NCBI RefSeq assembly: GCF_004344915.1
Contig: NZ_SKFG01000002.1
Location: forward strand, 186,001 to 250,000
Length of the DNA: 64,000 nucleotides
Direction of reading: 5' to 3'
From: Paenibacillus albiflavus
GTDB lineage: Bacteria; Bacillota; Bacilli; Paenibacillales; NBRC-103111
Position numbers and translations under genes: made by a program. Below the pieces are notes generated by a model that was given only the letters and a program-made list of their open reading frames with translations, ran no database searches and was not told the origin of the DNA. The first letter of the stretch is position 1. Every line of letters begins with the position of its first letter. Below are positions 8,301 to 17,522 of this stretch, in pieces.

Positions 8301-9077
8301 ATGGCTAAACGGCTGTTATACGGTTTAAAATGGTTGCTTGTCGTTGCCCTAATTGTTCCGTTACTTGCAGCATGTACGTATACGGTCAGTGAATCTTTCC
8401 CTCTGGAATCAGTTAATAAGAATGGGAAAGAAACTTCCTACGTCTATAGAGCGGAGAATCAAACCGTACCTGAGGTAGCGCAGGAGATTGCTGACGAGAA
8501 GAAACCGAAGGAAATATCCAAGGAAGACATGGAACGTATGTTCCTTGTTTATAGCGATGAAATTTATCATATTCAGAAAGATCCTAACAAACCTGAGGAT
8601 ACCTTAATTGAAGTAAGCTCCAAAGAATATGTTAGAAATAATTATGCATCAGATTTTCTTAGAGGTTATATTACGGCATCCATTCTCGGTTCCCTATTTG
8701 ATTCAGTAGGCTCTTGGGGTTCCGGTAATTATCGGGGCTACGGCACCAAAGATACTTATAAGCCTAAAACGGACTATACAAAACCGACTGAGCAGGATAA
8801 GAAGGCAAAACCGCCGATAACGGTTAACAAAACAGGCTCGATTACGAAACGAAACAGCAGCGGGACTTCAAGCAAATCGAGTTCTTCAGATAATAAGTCG
8901 AATGATTCAGGCGGTATTTTTGGCAAAATTACTCGTAACAGTGGAGACTCAAGCAGCTCTGGCAGTTCAGGCAGCTCAAGCAGCAGCAAATCATCCTCGG
9001 TAACGAAGAAGCCACCCAAAGTCAGTTCACCTAAGACTGGTTTTGGCAAGACCGGTTCAATTAAAAGGCGAAGATGA
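8301..9077 (+). CDS. DUF4247 lipoprotein with Ser-rich tail
   Basis: Predicted lipoprotein of 258 residues. A basic N-terminus and hydrophobic helix end in the lipobox LLAAC with C25 as lipidation site. The folded part, about 30-150, resembles DUF4247 (SESFPLESV, VPEVAQEIA, FLVYSDEIYHIQ). From about 160 the chain is low-complexity: charged, then Ser/Gly-rich (about 195-245), ending in basic KRRR, perhaps a wall-spanning linker. Last gene of the sigma-W operon, 15 nt after DUF4178. The function of the family is not known; an outer-face partner of the PspA/DUF350 membrane module is inference. Confidence 0.75.
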   Translation: MAKRLLYGLKWLLVVALIVPLLAACTYTVSESFPLESVNKNGKETSYVYRAENQTVPEVAQEIADEKKPKEISKEDMERMFLVYSDEIYHIQKDPNKPEDTLIEVSSKEYVRNNYASDFLRGYITASILGSLFDSVGSWGSGNYRGYGTKDTYKPKTDYTKPTEQDKKAKPPITVNKTGSITKRNSSGTSSKSSSSDNKSNDSGGIFGKITRNSGDSSSSGSSGSSSSSKSSSVTKKPPKVSSPKTGFGKTGSIKRRR

Positions 9078-9099
9078 TGCTGCAATGTGTTTCATATCG

Positions 9100-9160
9100 A
9101 AAAGGCGCTTTACTTCTCGTATGTACGTTCTTTGTACATGGGGAAGATAAAGCGCCTTTT
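9100..9160. terminator. Bidirectional terminator between psp operon and MATE gene
   Basis: Perfect 13-bp outer stem (9100-9112 with 9148-9160) with A-rich 5' and T-rich 3' flanks. A nested stem continues (CTTCTC with GGGAAG, and ATGTAC with GTACAT). It sits between two converging genes, so it probably ends both. Confidence 0.9.
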
Positions 9161-9183
9161 GCTGTTTATAATCTGATATGCAT

Positions 9184-10554
9184 TTAGCTTGAAGCACGAT
9201 CCGCATTCATTCGTTCATGCTTGCGTTGCAGCGTAATAAGGCGGATTAACAAAAAGATCGCACCGGCGGCAAGCCCCGAATTAAGACCGATCCAATAGCC
9301 AAATGCCTGCAAGTCTGTGTAGTTGGCTAAGTAATAGCCAAGTGGAAGGCTAATGATCCAATAGGATACAAAAGCCATAATCAAGCTTGAATTTACATCT
9401 TTGTATCCCCGTAGGGCACCTTGAATCGGTGCTGCAATTGCATCCGATAGCTGGAAGAACAAGGCATAGATTAGGAATTGCTGCGCGAGTGCAAGGACAG
9501 CGGCATCCGTCGTATAGAAGCCCGCAATTTCTTTCGTGAAGACCAGTAATCCTATTGCACATAGCAAGGATAAGAATATAGCAAGGCAAATGCCAAGATA
9601 GCTGTATATTTTGGCGTCCTTTAATCGCTTTGCGCCAACTTCATATCCGACCAGGATGGTAAGTCCCATTGAAATACTCATTGGAACCATGTACAGGAAG
9701 GAGGCGAAGTTATTTGCAGCTTGATGAGCGGCAATCGTCGTTGTATTGAACTGACTCATTAATAAAGTGACCGTTGCGAAGACGGCAGTTTCGAAGAAGA
9801 TCGCAAATCCGATTGGAACGCCGATTTTCAGAATTTCTTTCCATGCACGGAGGGATATTCGATATAAACGGCTGAAAATACGAAGCTCTGCGAAAGGCTG
9901 TTTGCGCCAAATGAAAAATACGGTTATAAGCAGGATGATCCAATAGGTTACTGCGGACGCATAACCTGAGCCAACACCGCCTAACTTAGGAAATCCGAAC
10001 TTACCGAAGATAAGCAAATAATTCAGGATAATATTGATTGGCAGTGTCATAAGTGTAATGAACATCGTGATCCGCGTATAGCCATGCGCGTCGATGAAGC
10101 ATCGAAGGACGGTATAAATAAATAGCGGAACTATACCTATGGAAATCGCTACTAAGAATCTATGGGCGATATCATGTACATCAGGATCTAAGCTCATGAG
10201 ATTAAGTATGGGACCCAGAGTAAAAATGCCAATGATGATAATGCTAATTGCGATGATAACACCTAAGTAGATCGCTTGCACGATTTTTTCAGGAATTTGT
10301 TCTTTTCGTTTAGATCCAAGTAGTTGAGCGATAATCGGCGTGACCGCAAGCAGAATTCCTGTAACACCGGTATTAATCGGCGTCCATATACTTACACCGA
10401 TTGCGACTCCTGCCAAATCGACAGGACTTGCATGTCCAGACATGGTGGTATCGAAGAAACTCATTGAAAAGAGCGCGATTTGTGTAATGAGAATAGGCAG
10501 CAGAATAACTAGCATTTGCCTAATTTTCTGTGATGTCGTAAATGTTTGTTTCAT
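9184..10554 (-). CDS. MATE family efflux transporter
   Basis: Multidrug and toxin extrusion antiporter, 456 residues, with about 12 membrane helices in two six-helix repeats. The N-terminal [25 protein letters not shown] segment (split here: ILITQIALF, then [10 protein letters not shown]) is the characteristic MATE helix 1 signature, and AGVAIG follows. It probably exports cationic drugs or metabolites in exchange for Na+ or H+. ATG with AAAGGGAG upstream. Single-gene unit on the minus strand; the substrate cannot be predicted. Confidence 0.92.
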   Translation of the reverse strand: MKQTFTTSQKIRQMLVILLPILITQIALFSMSFFDTTMSGHASPVDLAGVAIGVSIWTPINTGVTGILLAVTPIIAQLLGSKRKEQIPEKIVQAIYLGVIIAISIIIIGIFTLGPILNLMSLDPDVHDIAHRFLVAISIGIVPLFIYTVLRCFIDAHGYTRITMFITLMTLPINIILNYLLIFGKFGFPKLGGVGSGYASAVTYWIILLITVFFIWRKQPFAELRIFSRLYRISLRAWKEILKIGVPIGFAIFFETAVFATVTLLMSQFNTTTIAAHQAANNFASFLYMVPMSISMGLTILVGYEVGAKRLKDAKIYSYLGICLAIFLSLLCAIGLLVFTKEIAGFYTTDAAVLALAQQFLIYALFFQLSDAIAAPIQGALRGYKDVNSSLIMAFVSYWIISLPLGYYLANYTDLQAFGYWIGLNSGLAAGAIFLLIRLITLQRKHERMNADRASS

Positions 10555-10795
10555 GGTTCTCCCTTTATGCAGTAACGTGATGTTATTTGTATGCTGCTGT
10601 AAATTATAACACAGACAAATTATTTAACACGGATTTATGATAAACAAGCGAAGAGATAACGTTATGACGTATCAACGCTTTAGTGTAAAATATGTATTTT
10701 TCACACCGATAAAAAAGACTAATCAGAATCATATTTTTTTTTAAAATAAATTATGTTAGAATACTTAACAAATGAGAGAGAAGGATGATGAAACT

Positions 10796-12061
10796 ATGAG
10801 TACTGTTAATGTATCAACACAAGAATCCCTAAACCCGTATGAGATTGCACAAACACAAATTGAGCTTGCAGCGGCTAAATTAGGCTTAGCAGAGAATATC
10901 GTTGAAGTACTTAAGAAACCAAAACGCGTACTTACTGTGAACTTCCCTGTGAAAATGGACGATGGAACAACGAAAGTGTTCGAGGGTTATCGTTCCCAGC
11001 ACAATGATGCGATTGGTCCTACAAAGGGCGGTATTCGTTTCCACCCGCAAGTATCCCTTGATGAAGTGAAAGCATTATCCATGTGGATGAGTTTCAAGTG
11101 TGGTGTAGTTGGTCTACCATACGGTGGCGGTAAAGGCGGCGTAATTTGTGATCCGACCAAAATGAGCAAGGGTGAGCTTGAGCGTGTAAGCCGTGCTTAT
11201 ATCGAAGCGATTGCAGATATCGTAGGTCCTGATCGCGACATTCCAGCACCAGACGTTTATACGAATGCACAAGTAATGGCTTGGATGACAGATACGTATA
11301 GCCGTTTAAAAGGTTCTTTCCAACCGGGTGTGATTACAGGTAAGCCGCTAATCCTTGGTGGTTCCAAAGGACGTAACGAAGCAACTGCACGTGGTTGTGT
11401 ATTCACGATTCAAGAAGCGCTTCAAGAGATTGGTCTTGCTCCTAGCGACGCAACAGTAGCTATTCAAGGCTTTGGTAATGCAGGCCGCATCGCAGCAGAA
11501 TTGTTGTCAGCGCTTGGATGCAAAATTGTAGCCGTATGTGATTCCAGAACAGCTCTTTACAACAAAGATGGTCTTGATGTGAAGAAACTAGCTGCTTGCA
11601 AAGACAATGGCGCTCTTATCGATTATGGCAAGGAATTTGAAATGAAAGCAGATCAAATTCTTGAACTGAACGTAGATATCTTAATCCCAGCTGCACTTGA
11701 AAATGTCATTACTTCTGCAAATGCAGATCATGTTAAAGCTAGAATTATCGCTGAAGCAGCTAATGGCCCTACAACACCAGAGGCTGACAAAGTATTGAAC
11801 AAAAAAGGCATCATCGTGATTCCTGATATTCTTGCTAATGCAGGTGGTGTAACAGTTTCTTACTTCGAGTGGGTACAGAACTTAATGAACAACTACTGGA
11901 GTGAAGAAGAAGTAAACGCGAAGCTTGAAGTGAACATGAAGAACGCCTATACTGCAGTTCGTGCACTTTCCAAAGAATACAACACAGATCTTCGTACAGC
12001 TGCATTCATGATTTCACTAAAACGTATTTCCGAAGCAATGACTGCACGTGGTTGGGTTTAA
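10796..12061 (+). CDS. gudB: Glutamate dehydrogenase (GudB/RocG type)
   Basis: NAD-linked glutamate dehydrogenase, oxidising glutamate to 2-oxoglutarate and ammonia, 421 residues. The substrate-binding and catalytic segment is seen at about 70-110 (KGGIRFHP, MWMSFKCGVVGLPYGGGKGG), and the Rossmann motif at about 218 (QGFGNAGRIAAELL). An upstream in-frame ATG at 10772 exists, but GAGAAGGATG sits between the two, so ATG 10796 is chosen. Monocistronic: a terminator follows. GudB and RocG cannot be told apart safely from sequence; the symbol is by similarity only. Confidence 0.9.
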   Translation: MSTVNVSTQESLNPYEIAQTQIELAAAKLGLAENIVEVLKKPKRVLTVNFPVKMDDGTTKVFEGYRSQHNDAIGPTKGGIRFHPQVSLDEVKALSMWMSFKCGVVGLPYGGGKGGVICDPTKMSKGELERVSRAYIEAIADIVGPDRDIPAPDVYTNAQVMAWMTDTYSRLKGSFQPGVITGKPLILGGSKGRNEATARGCVFTIQEALQEIGLAPSDATVAIQGFGNAGRIAAELLSALGCKIVAVCDSRTALYNKDGLDVKKLAACKDNGALIDYGKEFEMKADQILELNVDILIPAALENVITSANADHVKARIIAEAANGPTTPEADKVLNKKGIIVIPDILANAGGVTVSYFEWVQNLMNNYWSEEEVNAKLEVNMKNAYTAVRALSKEYNTDLRTAAFMISLKRISEAMTARGWV

Positions 12062-12092
12062 TTCATAAACTTATAAATCGTATTTCCTTAAG

Positions 12093-12121
12093 GCCTGCTT
12101 GTTAAGCGGGCTCTTTGTTTT
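12093..12121 (+). terminator. Terminator after glutamate dehydrogenase gene
   Basis: 8-bp stem (12093-12100 with 12104-12111, one G-T pair), GTT loop, then TCTTTGTTTT. Confidence 0.75.
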
Positions 12122-12246
12122 GTAGCGACTTGGAATGGCAACATTGAATTATACTAGATATGTAATTTATTTCACTTATTTATAAGATAACTTGTAATAT
12201 AATAGATGAGCTGTCTTACAAATGATTAAACTTGGAGGTTCGTTAT

Positions 12247-13041
12247 ATGGGATACCTAAAGCCTCATGAAATTGCAGCAGCCACAGTCGAAACGGGTGTC
12301 AAGAAGGCAACGCAATTGAATAGAAGTGCCTTAATCTTAGGATTTGTTGCGGGTGCTTTTATTGCGCTCGGTTATTTACTCTATATTCGAGTTATTGCAA
12401 ACACACCTGCGGAGTGGGGAAGCATAACGACCTTCATTGGAGCATCCGTGTTCCCAGTTGGTCTTATCCTTGTTCTTATCGCAGGCGGCGAATTGTTAAC
12501 GGGTAATATGATGGCAGTTCCGCTCGCACGTATGCAGCGACAAATAACAACATCACGTATGATTAAGAATATTTGTCTGATTACGATCAGTAATTTTGCA
12601 GGTGCAATATTTGTTGCTTATTTCTTTGGGCATATCGTTGGATTAACGGAAACAGGGCCTTATTTGGCCAAAACGATCAGTATTGCTGAACACAAAATTG
12701 ACGATTCCTTCCTGCAAGCTTTCGTCTCAGGAATCGGTTGTAACTGGCTCGTAGCTCTTGCTGTTTGGCTATCTTACGGGGCAAAGGATCTAAGTGGCAA
12801 AATCCTAGGCATTTGGTTCCCTACGATGGCGTTCGTAGCCATTGGATTTCAACACGTTGTTGCTAACATGTTTGTCATTCCTGCCGCGATATTTGCGGGT
12901 GGAGATATTACATGGCTGGACTATTTACAGAACTTCGTACCCGTATTCCTTGGCAACTTAGTGGGTGGTTCTATTTTTGTAGCGGGTATTTATAAATTGG
13001 CTTACTTGAACAAAGCGGATGAAGCAGTTAAGTCTAAGTAA
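12247..13041 (+). CDS. Formate/nitrite transporter (FNT) family channel
   Basis: Pentameric small-anion channel or transporter of the FNT family (FocA, NirC, YwcJ), 264 residues with six membrane helices. Visible: GGELLTGNMM in the first re-entrant helix region and NWLVALAVWL followed by the IGFQHVVANMF segment, which holds the pore histidine. Start: a TTG at 12232 is itself part of the ribosome binding site (TTGGAGG), so ATG 12247 is used. Monocistronic. Nothing nearby (no formate lyase or nitrite reductase) fixes whether formate, nitrite or hydrosulfide is the substrate. Confidence 0.9.
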   Translation: MGYLKPHEIAAATVETGVKKATQLNRSALILGFVAGAFIALGYLLYIRVIANTPAEWGSITTFIGASVFPVGLILVLIAGGELLTGNMMAVPLARMQRQITTSRMIKNICLITISNFAGAIFVAYFFGHIVGLTETGPYLAKTISIAEHKIDDSFLQAFVSGIGCNWLVALAVWLSYGAKDLSGKILGIWFPTMAFVAIGFQHVVANMFVIPAAIFAGGDITWLDYLQNFVPVFLGNLVGGSIFVAGIYKLAYLNKADEAVKSK

Positions 13042-13050
13042 AATCAATAG

Positions 13051-13095
13051 GGAGGCGAAACCGATCAGGTATGGTCGATTTCGCTTCCTTTTTTT
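13051..13095 (+). terminator. Terminator after FNT gene
   Basis: 17-bp stem with G-T pairs (13051-13067 with 13072-13088), short loop, then seven T. Confidence 0.9.
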
Positions 13096-13173
13096 CATGT
13101 GAAGGTATAGTCTAATTTGCTCATGAATCCTTTCATATACTACACTGTTTATATAAAGGAGAGTGAATAGGAT

Positions 13174-14169
13174 ATGCGGATACTAATATTGGGCGGCACT
13201 GTATTTTTGGGCTATCATCTTGTTGCAGCAGCTTTAGCCAAAGGGCATGAAGTTAGCATTTTTACTCGGGGTGTAAGTCATTCTACTGTACATCCGGAAG
13301 CGGAGCATTTAATAGGTAATCGAGATGGGGATTTAGGGGCGCTCCGCGGTAAGAAGTGGGATGCGGTCATTGATACGTCAGGCTACATTCCTCGGATTGT
13401 TAGGGACTCTGTAACCTTGCTTCGGGATGCTGTGGACCATTATACATTTGTATCTAGTATTTCGGTATATGATCATTTCTTGGATCCTGGTAAAGATGAG
13501 ACCGCGAGTTTAGCACAGTTATCCGACCCATTAACAGAGAATATCGCAGAATCCTATGGTGCGCTTAAAGCAGCCTGTGAGCAAGTTGTAATAGAGGGAA
13601 TGCCGGAGCAGTCGCTTATCATTCGACCTGGATTAATTGTAGGACCTAGAGATACCTCTGATCGGTTCACTTATTGGCCTGTACGCGTTAAGGAAGGTGG
13701 GCAGGTACTTGCGCCAGGTAAACCTTCTAAGCCTATTCAAATCATTGATGTACGTGATCTAGCGGAATGGATTGTACAGTTAGTGGAAATAAAGCAGACA
13801 GGAACTTATCATGCGACAGGTCCTGATTATACGCTTACAATGGAACAATTGTTGACGTCATGTAAGCAGGTAAGCGAATCGAATGCGGAGTTTATCTGGG
13901 TTGATGATGCTTATTTGGTAGAGAATGAGGTTGGTGCTTGGATTGAGCTTCCACTCTGGATTCCTGCTACGCAGGAAAATGCGGGTATGGCTTACTTTCA
14001 GCAGGTGAATGTAAGTAAGGCAATTGCAGCAGGGCTTAAATTCAGACCCCTGGATGAAACAATTCAGGCTACAATTGACTGGCATCTGACACGCGACCCG
14101 TCCATAGAGCCTAGAGCAGGCTTAAATAGAGAGAAAGAACGGAAATTACTCGAACAGTTACGTAGGTAG
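13174..14169 (+). CDS. NAD-dependent epimerase/dehydratase family protein
   Basis: Extended short-chain dehydrogenase fold, 331 residues, probably NAD(P)-binding. The Rossmann glycine motif GGTVFLG is at residues 7-13 and an atypical YxxxK (YGALK) appears near 129-133 after SSISVYD. It resembles the CSP41/isoflavone-reductase-like branch of unknown substrate. First gene of a compact run (epimerase, isochorismatase-fold hydrolase, sirtuin, PfkB kinase) with short gaps, so one operon is likely; the genes do not suggest a single pathway. AAGGAGAG ribosome binding site. Confidence 0.8.
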   Translation: MRILILGGTVFLGYHLVAAALAKGHEVSIFTRGVSHSTVHPEAEHLIGNRDGDLGALRGKKWDAVIDTSGYIPRIVRDSVTLLRDAVDHYTFVSSISVYDHFLDPGKDETASLAQLSDPLTENIAESYGALKAACEQVVIEGMPEQSLIIRPGLIVGPRDTSDRFTYWPVRVKEGGQVLAPGKPSKPIQIIDVRDLAEWIVQLVEIKQTGTYHATGPDYTLTMEQLLTSCKQVSESNAEFIWVDDAYLVENEVGAWIELPLWIPATQENAGMAYFQQVNVSKAIAAGLKFRPLDETIQATIDWHLTRDPSIEPRAGLNREKERKLLEQLRR

Positions 14170-14185
14170 CGGAGGGATAATATTG

Positions 14186-14722
14186 ATGATGAAACAAGAT
14201 ATCGCATTAGTTGTCGTAGACGTACAAGGTAAATTAGCACGCATGGTGCATGAGTCAGAGCAGACGATTGCAAAGATTACGGCGATGATCAAAGGCATGC
14301 AGGTGCTGGGAGCGCCAATTATTTGGCTTGAACAATATCCGCAAGGCTTAGGTCCATCTATTGAAGAGGTGTCTTCATTGCTTGAAGGCAAGCAGGCGAT
14401 ACCTAAAGTTACATTCGATGCTTGTGGAACAAAGGAGTTCATGCTTCAATTGAAAGAAAGCGGGTGCAAGCGGATTGCACTCGTTGGAATCGAAACGCAT
14501 ATTTGTGTTTATCAAACAGCCGTTAGTTTAATGAAGCACGGTTATGAAGTGCAGGTTGTTACAGATGCGGTTTCATCAAGAACAGTTGAGAATAAACAGC
14601 TTGGCTTGCAAAGAATGCAATCAGAGGGTGTAAAATTAACAGGTGTTGAAATGCTTTTGTATGAGCTCGTGCAGAGTGCAAAGTCGGAGCATTTTAAACC
14701 AATCTTGAACATAATCAAGTAA
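14186..14722 (+). CDS. Isochorismatase-family cysteine hydrolase
   Basis: Cysteine hydrolase of the isochorismatase/nicotinamidase fold, 178 residues. The catalytic triad appears as D in VVVDVQGKL (about 13), K in AIPKVTFDAC (about 73) and C in GIETHICVYQTA (about 110). The pattern is closest to the YcaC-like subgroup; the physiological amide or ester substrate is unknown. A TTG at 14183 is possible, but GGAGGG favours ATG 14186. It starts 16 nt after the epimerase gene. Confidence 0.85.
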   Translation: MMKQDIALVVVDVQGKLARMVHESEQTIAKITAMIKGMQVLGAPIIWLEQYPQGLGPSIEEVSSLLEGKQAIPKVTFDACGTKEFMLQLKESGCKRIALVGIETHICVYQTAVSLMKHGYEVQVVTDAVSSRTVENKQLGLQRMQSEGVKLTGVEMLLYELVQSAKSEHFKPILNIIK

Positions 14723-14750
14723 TGAACGAATAGGAGGGGCGATTGACTAT

Positions 14751-15479
14751 ATGAATTGGAATGAACTTAAAGATTTGCTAAACAAAAGCCGGAATATCGT
14801 CTTCTTCGGTGGAGCGGGAACATCGACTGAAAGCAATATACCAGATTTCAGATCTGCTTCCGGGTTATATAAGGAGAAGGCGTATGCTTATCCGCCAGAA
14901 GTTATGTTAAGCCATCGTTTTTTTATGAATAGAACGGAAGAATTTTATGATTTTTATCGAAGTAAAATGATTTATCCGGATGCCATGCCGAATAAAGCGC
15001 ATCTTGCGCTTGCTGAATTGGAACGCAGACAGCAGCTTAAAGCGGTTATTACGCAAAATATTGATGGACTTCATCAGCAAGCGGGTAGCAAGCGGGTTAT
15101 TGAGTTACATGGCTCTGTTCATCGCAATTATTGCATGGACTGCGGGGAAAAGTACGATTTGGCATTTGTTATAGACAAGGGAGCTGTAGTTCCGCATTGT
15201 AATAAGTGTGGAGGAATCGTTAAGCCTGATGTTGTTTTGTATGAAGAAGCGCTGGATTCAGCGGTAATTGAGCAAGCCTTACAATATATTTCAGAAGCAG
15301 ATATGCTGATCATCGGCGGTACATCGCTTACCGTTCAACCTGCTGCCGGGATGATTCGGTATTATCGTGGGGATAAACTTGTGCTTATTAATCAAGATAC
15401 AACCCCATACGATGGACATGCTAATTTTGTGATTCATGATCGTGTAGGGGCTGTACTCGATGCATTGATTTCAGAATAA
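14751..15479 (+). CDS. cobB: Sir2-family NAD-dependent protein deacylase
   Basis: Sirtuin removing acetyl or longer acyl groups from protein lysines using NAD+, 242 residues. Seen: GAGTSTESNIPDFRS (about 21-35) and QNIDGLH (102-108) of the NAD site, catalytic H120 in IELHGS, the zinc ligands C128, C131, C150 and C153, and GTSL near the C-terminal NAD loop. A Sir2 protein is normal for Bacillota (SrtN in B. subtilis). Its stop codon TAA overlaps the next ATG by one base, so the PfkB kinase gene is translationally coupled to it. Confidence 0.93.
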   Translation: MNWNELKDLLNKSRNIVFFGGAGTSTESNIPDFRSASGLYKEKAYAYPPEVMLSHRFFMNRTEEFYDFYRSKMIYPDAMPNKAHLALAELERRQQLKAVITQNIDGLHQQAGSKRVIELHGSVHRNYCMDCGEKYDLAFVIDKGAVVPHCNKCGGIVKPDVVLYEEALDSAVIEQALQYISEADMLIIGGTSLTVQPAAGMIRYYRGDKLVLINQDTTPYDGHANFVIHDRVGAVLDALISE

Positions 15480-16486
15480 TGGATGGGAAGTTGAAGAGAT
15501 TGGAACAGGAACGTACAAGCAATCATCAACAGGTGCTTTGTATTGGAGAACTATTAATAGACTTCTATTGTCGCGATATCGGCGTGAACTTGGCGCAAGG
15601 CATGAATTTCATGAAGCAAGCGGGTGGTGCTCCAGCTAATGTAGCATCGGCTGTTTCTAGGCTTGGCGGAAAATCGGCTTTTGCAGGTAAGGTAGGGGAT
15701 GATCCTTTCGGTGATTTTCTCATTCAGACATTACAAGATGTATCCGTGAACACAGAACTGATCGCAAGAGATAGTTCCGCTAGAACAACGATGGCATTCG
15801 TATCGCTGCAAACCGATGGGGAGCGAGATTTCTTGTTTAATCGTGGAGCTGATGGCAATTTCACCGCAAGCGATTTACCTATGGAGAAGCTTCGAGAAGC
15901 TGCAATTGTGCATTTTGGCTCAGCTACTGCCATGTTAGGTGGAGCCTATTTGGATGCTTACTTTGATCTTATGGAGAAGGCTAGAAAAGAAAAAAGGTTT
16001 ATCTCTTTCGATCCGAATTATAGGAGTAGTTTATGGGCAGAACGAACAGAGAAGTTCAATCAGCTAGCACGTAAAGGGATTGCTAGGGCAGATTTCGTGA
16101 AGGTTAGCGAAGAAGAGTTAAGATTAATTAGCGGTTGTGCGGATATAAACAAGGGTGTTCAAGAGCTTCACCGCTTGGGTGCGAAGGTCATTGCAGTTAC
16201 GCTAGGCAAACAGGGAACATTCCTCTCCTGTAAGAATCAAACCGCTGTCATACCGAGTATACGGATTGTTGCGATTGATTCTACAGGTGCGGGAGATGCA
16301 TTTGTCGGTGCAATACTTTATCAACTTGCTCAAATTGACCGTTTAAATGATGCTAAGCTTTCCTTTAGTAAATGGGAAGCTATTGTTCGATTTGCTAATC
16401 TTGTCGGAGCGATTGTGTGCACGAAAGTAGGCGCAATCGCAGCACTTCCATCACTTGAAGAAGTGATGCATATGCAGGAATCTTGA
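15479..16486 (+). CDS. PfkB-family sugar kinase (fructokinase-like)
   Basis: Ribokinase/PfkB-fold carbohydrate kinase, 335 residues. It has the N-terminal glycine motif GGAPANVASAVSRLGG and the C-terminal catalytic motif DSTGAGDAFVGA with the base D. The GGAPANVA form and LFNRGADGNF are typical of fructokinases, but the exact sugar is uncertain. The first 20 residues (MDGKLKRLEQERTSNHQQ) precede the usual start and may reflect the coupled start at TAATG with the sirtuin gene. Last gene of the run; no terminator was found in the 17-nt gap to the convergent gene. Confidence 0.87.
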   Translation: MDGKLKRLEQERTSNHQQVLCIGELLIDFYCRDIGVNLAQGMNFMKQAGGAPANVASAVSRLGGKSAFAGKVGDDPFGDFLIQTLQDVSVNTELIARDSSARTTMAFVSLQTDGERDFLFNRGADGNFTASDLPMEKLREAAIVHFGSATAMLGGAYLDAYFDLMEKARKEKRFISFDPNYRSSLWAERTEKFNQLARKGIARADFVKVSEEELRLISGCADINKGVQELHRLGAKVIAVTLGKQGTFLSCKNQTAVIPSIRIVAIDSTGAGDAFVGAILYQLAQIDRLNDAKLSFSKWEAIVRFANLVGAIVCTKVGAIAALPSLEEVMHMQES

Positions 16487-16503
16487 ACTAACTCATAATG
16501 AAC

Positions 16504-17340
16504 TTATGATGTGATCCAATAGGATGGTGGTGTTAAAGAAGGGGGAAGCTTCGTACGAGCATCTCCCTTTGCTGCATTTATTTGCGATTGTGTTAGGAAT
16601 ATAGCTCCGGTTAGGTCTGCACCACGAAGATCGGCATCACGCAGGTCTGCCCCAATGAGATCGGAATCTCTTAAATCTGCATTACGTAGATCTGCAGCAA
16701 TCAGATAGGCTCCTCGTAAATTTGCTCCTCTCAGATCGGCATGGCTCAATTGTGCTCCGATGAGGTTCGCTCCTCTTTTGTATGATTTTTGCTTTTTAGG
16801 TGAAATGGTGTGCTTCATATAGGCTGCATTTCGAACAAGCTCGCTTGTTTGCAGCAGTAATTCATTAATATTTGCTCGGTATGCGGGTACGTCTATCTCC
16901 ACAATGGCTTTAGGCTCAAGTAATGTAAGTCTTTCTGTTTCTTCAATTGCGGCTTGAATCTCCTGATGGATGGACTTGGTCGTTTCTAATGCAATAGATT
17001 GATGCAAATATAAGAGCATTTCCTGCAACTGTTCCACTATTGGAAAAACATGGAACATTAGTTCTGCAGATGCTGGAGCATCTCGCCAGCTTGTTCCTTT
17101 GAATGTTATTTGCGAAACTTTTTGCCCTGCACCATTACAGTCATATATGGTACAGCCTTTATAGCCTTGCTGTCGTAAATTCTTATGAATACCACATAAA
17201 TAATCTGTCCTAAGATTAGAGCATGGAACACCTGAGTCCTTATCTAAGGCAAATTGGGTGGATGCGGCAAATGCTAACGCTGTACAACATAAACCGAAGC
17301 ACTGCTCGCAATCAGCTTGAAAATCCACATGATTCGTCAT
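16504..17340 (-). CDS. Pentapeptide-repeat protein with Cys-rich N-terminal domain
   Basis: 278 residues in two clearly different halves. Residues 1-70 hold eight cysteines (C11, C14, C18, C19, C40, C49, C63, C68), beginning CEQCFGLCC. That spacing suggests a metal or Fe-S site, reminiscent of YkgJ-like domains. A helical middle (about 90-190) is followed from about 195 to 250 by tandem A(D/N)LRx pentapeptides predicted to form a right-handed beta helix. The frame ends in a Pro-rich tail. GAAGGAGATG ribosome binding site. Function unknown; DNA-gyrase protection is known for some pentapeptide proteins, but that cannot be inferred here. Confidence 0.75.
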   Translation of the reverse strand: MTNHVDFQADCEQCFGLCCTALAFAASTQFALDKDSGVPCSNLRTDYLCGIHKNLRQQGYKGCTIYDCNGAGQKVSQITFKGTSWRDAPASAELMFHVFPIVEQLQEMLLYLHQSIALETTKSIHQEIQAAIEETERLTLLEPKAIVEIDVPAYRANINELLLQTSELVRNAAYMKHTISPKKQKSYKRGANLIGAQLSHADLRGANLRGAYLIAADLRNADLRDSDLIGADLRDADLRGADLTGAIFLTQSQINAAKGDARTKLPPSLTPPSYWITS

Positions 17341-17522
17341 AATTACATCTCCTTCATTAATTCTAAAAATACAATAATTTAGCTCGATTCACAATAGAGC
17401 AGCTATTTCCGATGAATGAATCTCCCAAATTAATCTAGCTTCTTCAGGTTTTTTGTGGGAAAATTAAATAGAGCTCTCTGGTATGTATACCGCTCAAATA
17501 GGAGATTTAAGGGGGTAATTGT

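Noticed and set aside
8774-9085. 103-codon minus-strand frame opposite the DUF4247 tail
   Set aside because: Leu/Glu-rich mirror of the Ser-rich repeat region; a composition artefact.
16504-17340. Qnr-type quinolone-resistance protein
   Set aside because: The pentapeptide part is too short and interrupted by a Cys-rich and helical N-terminus, unlike Qnr proteins.
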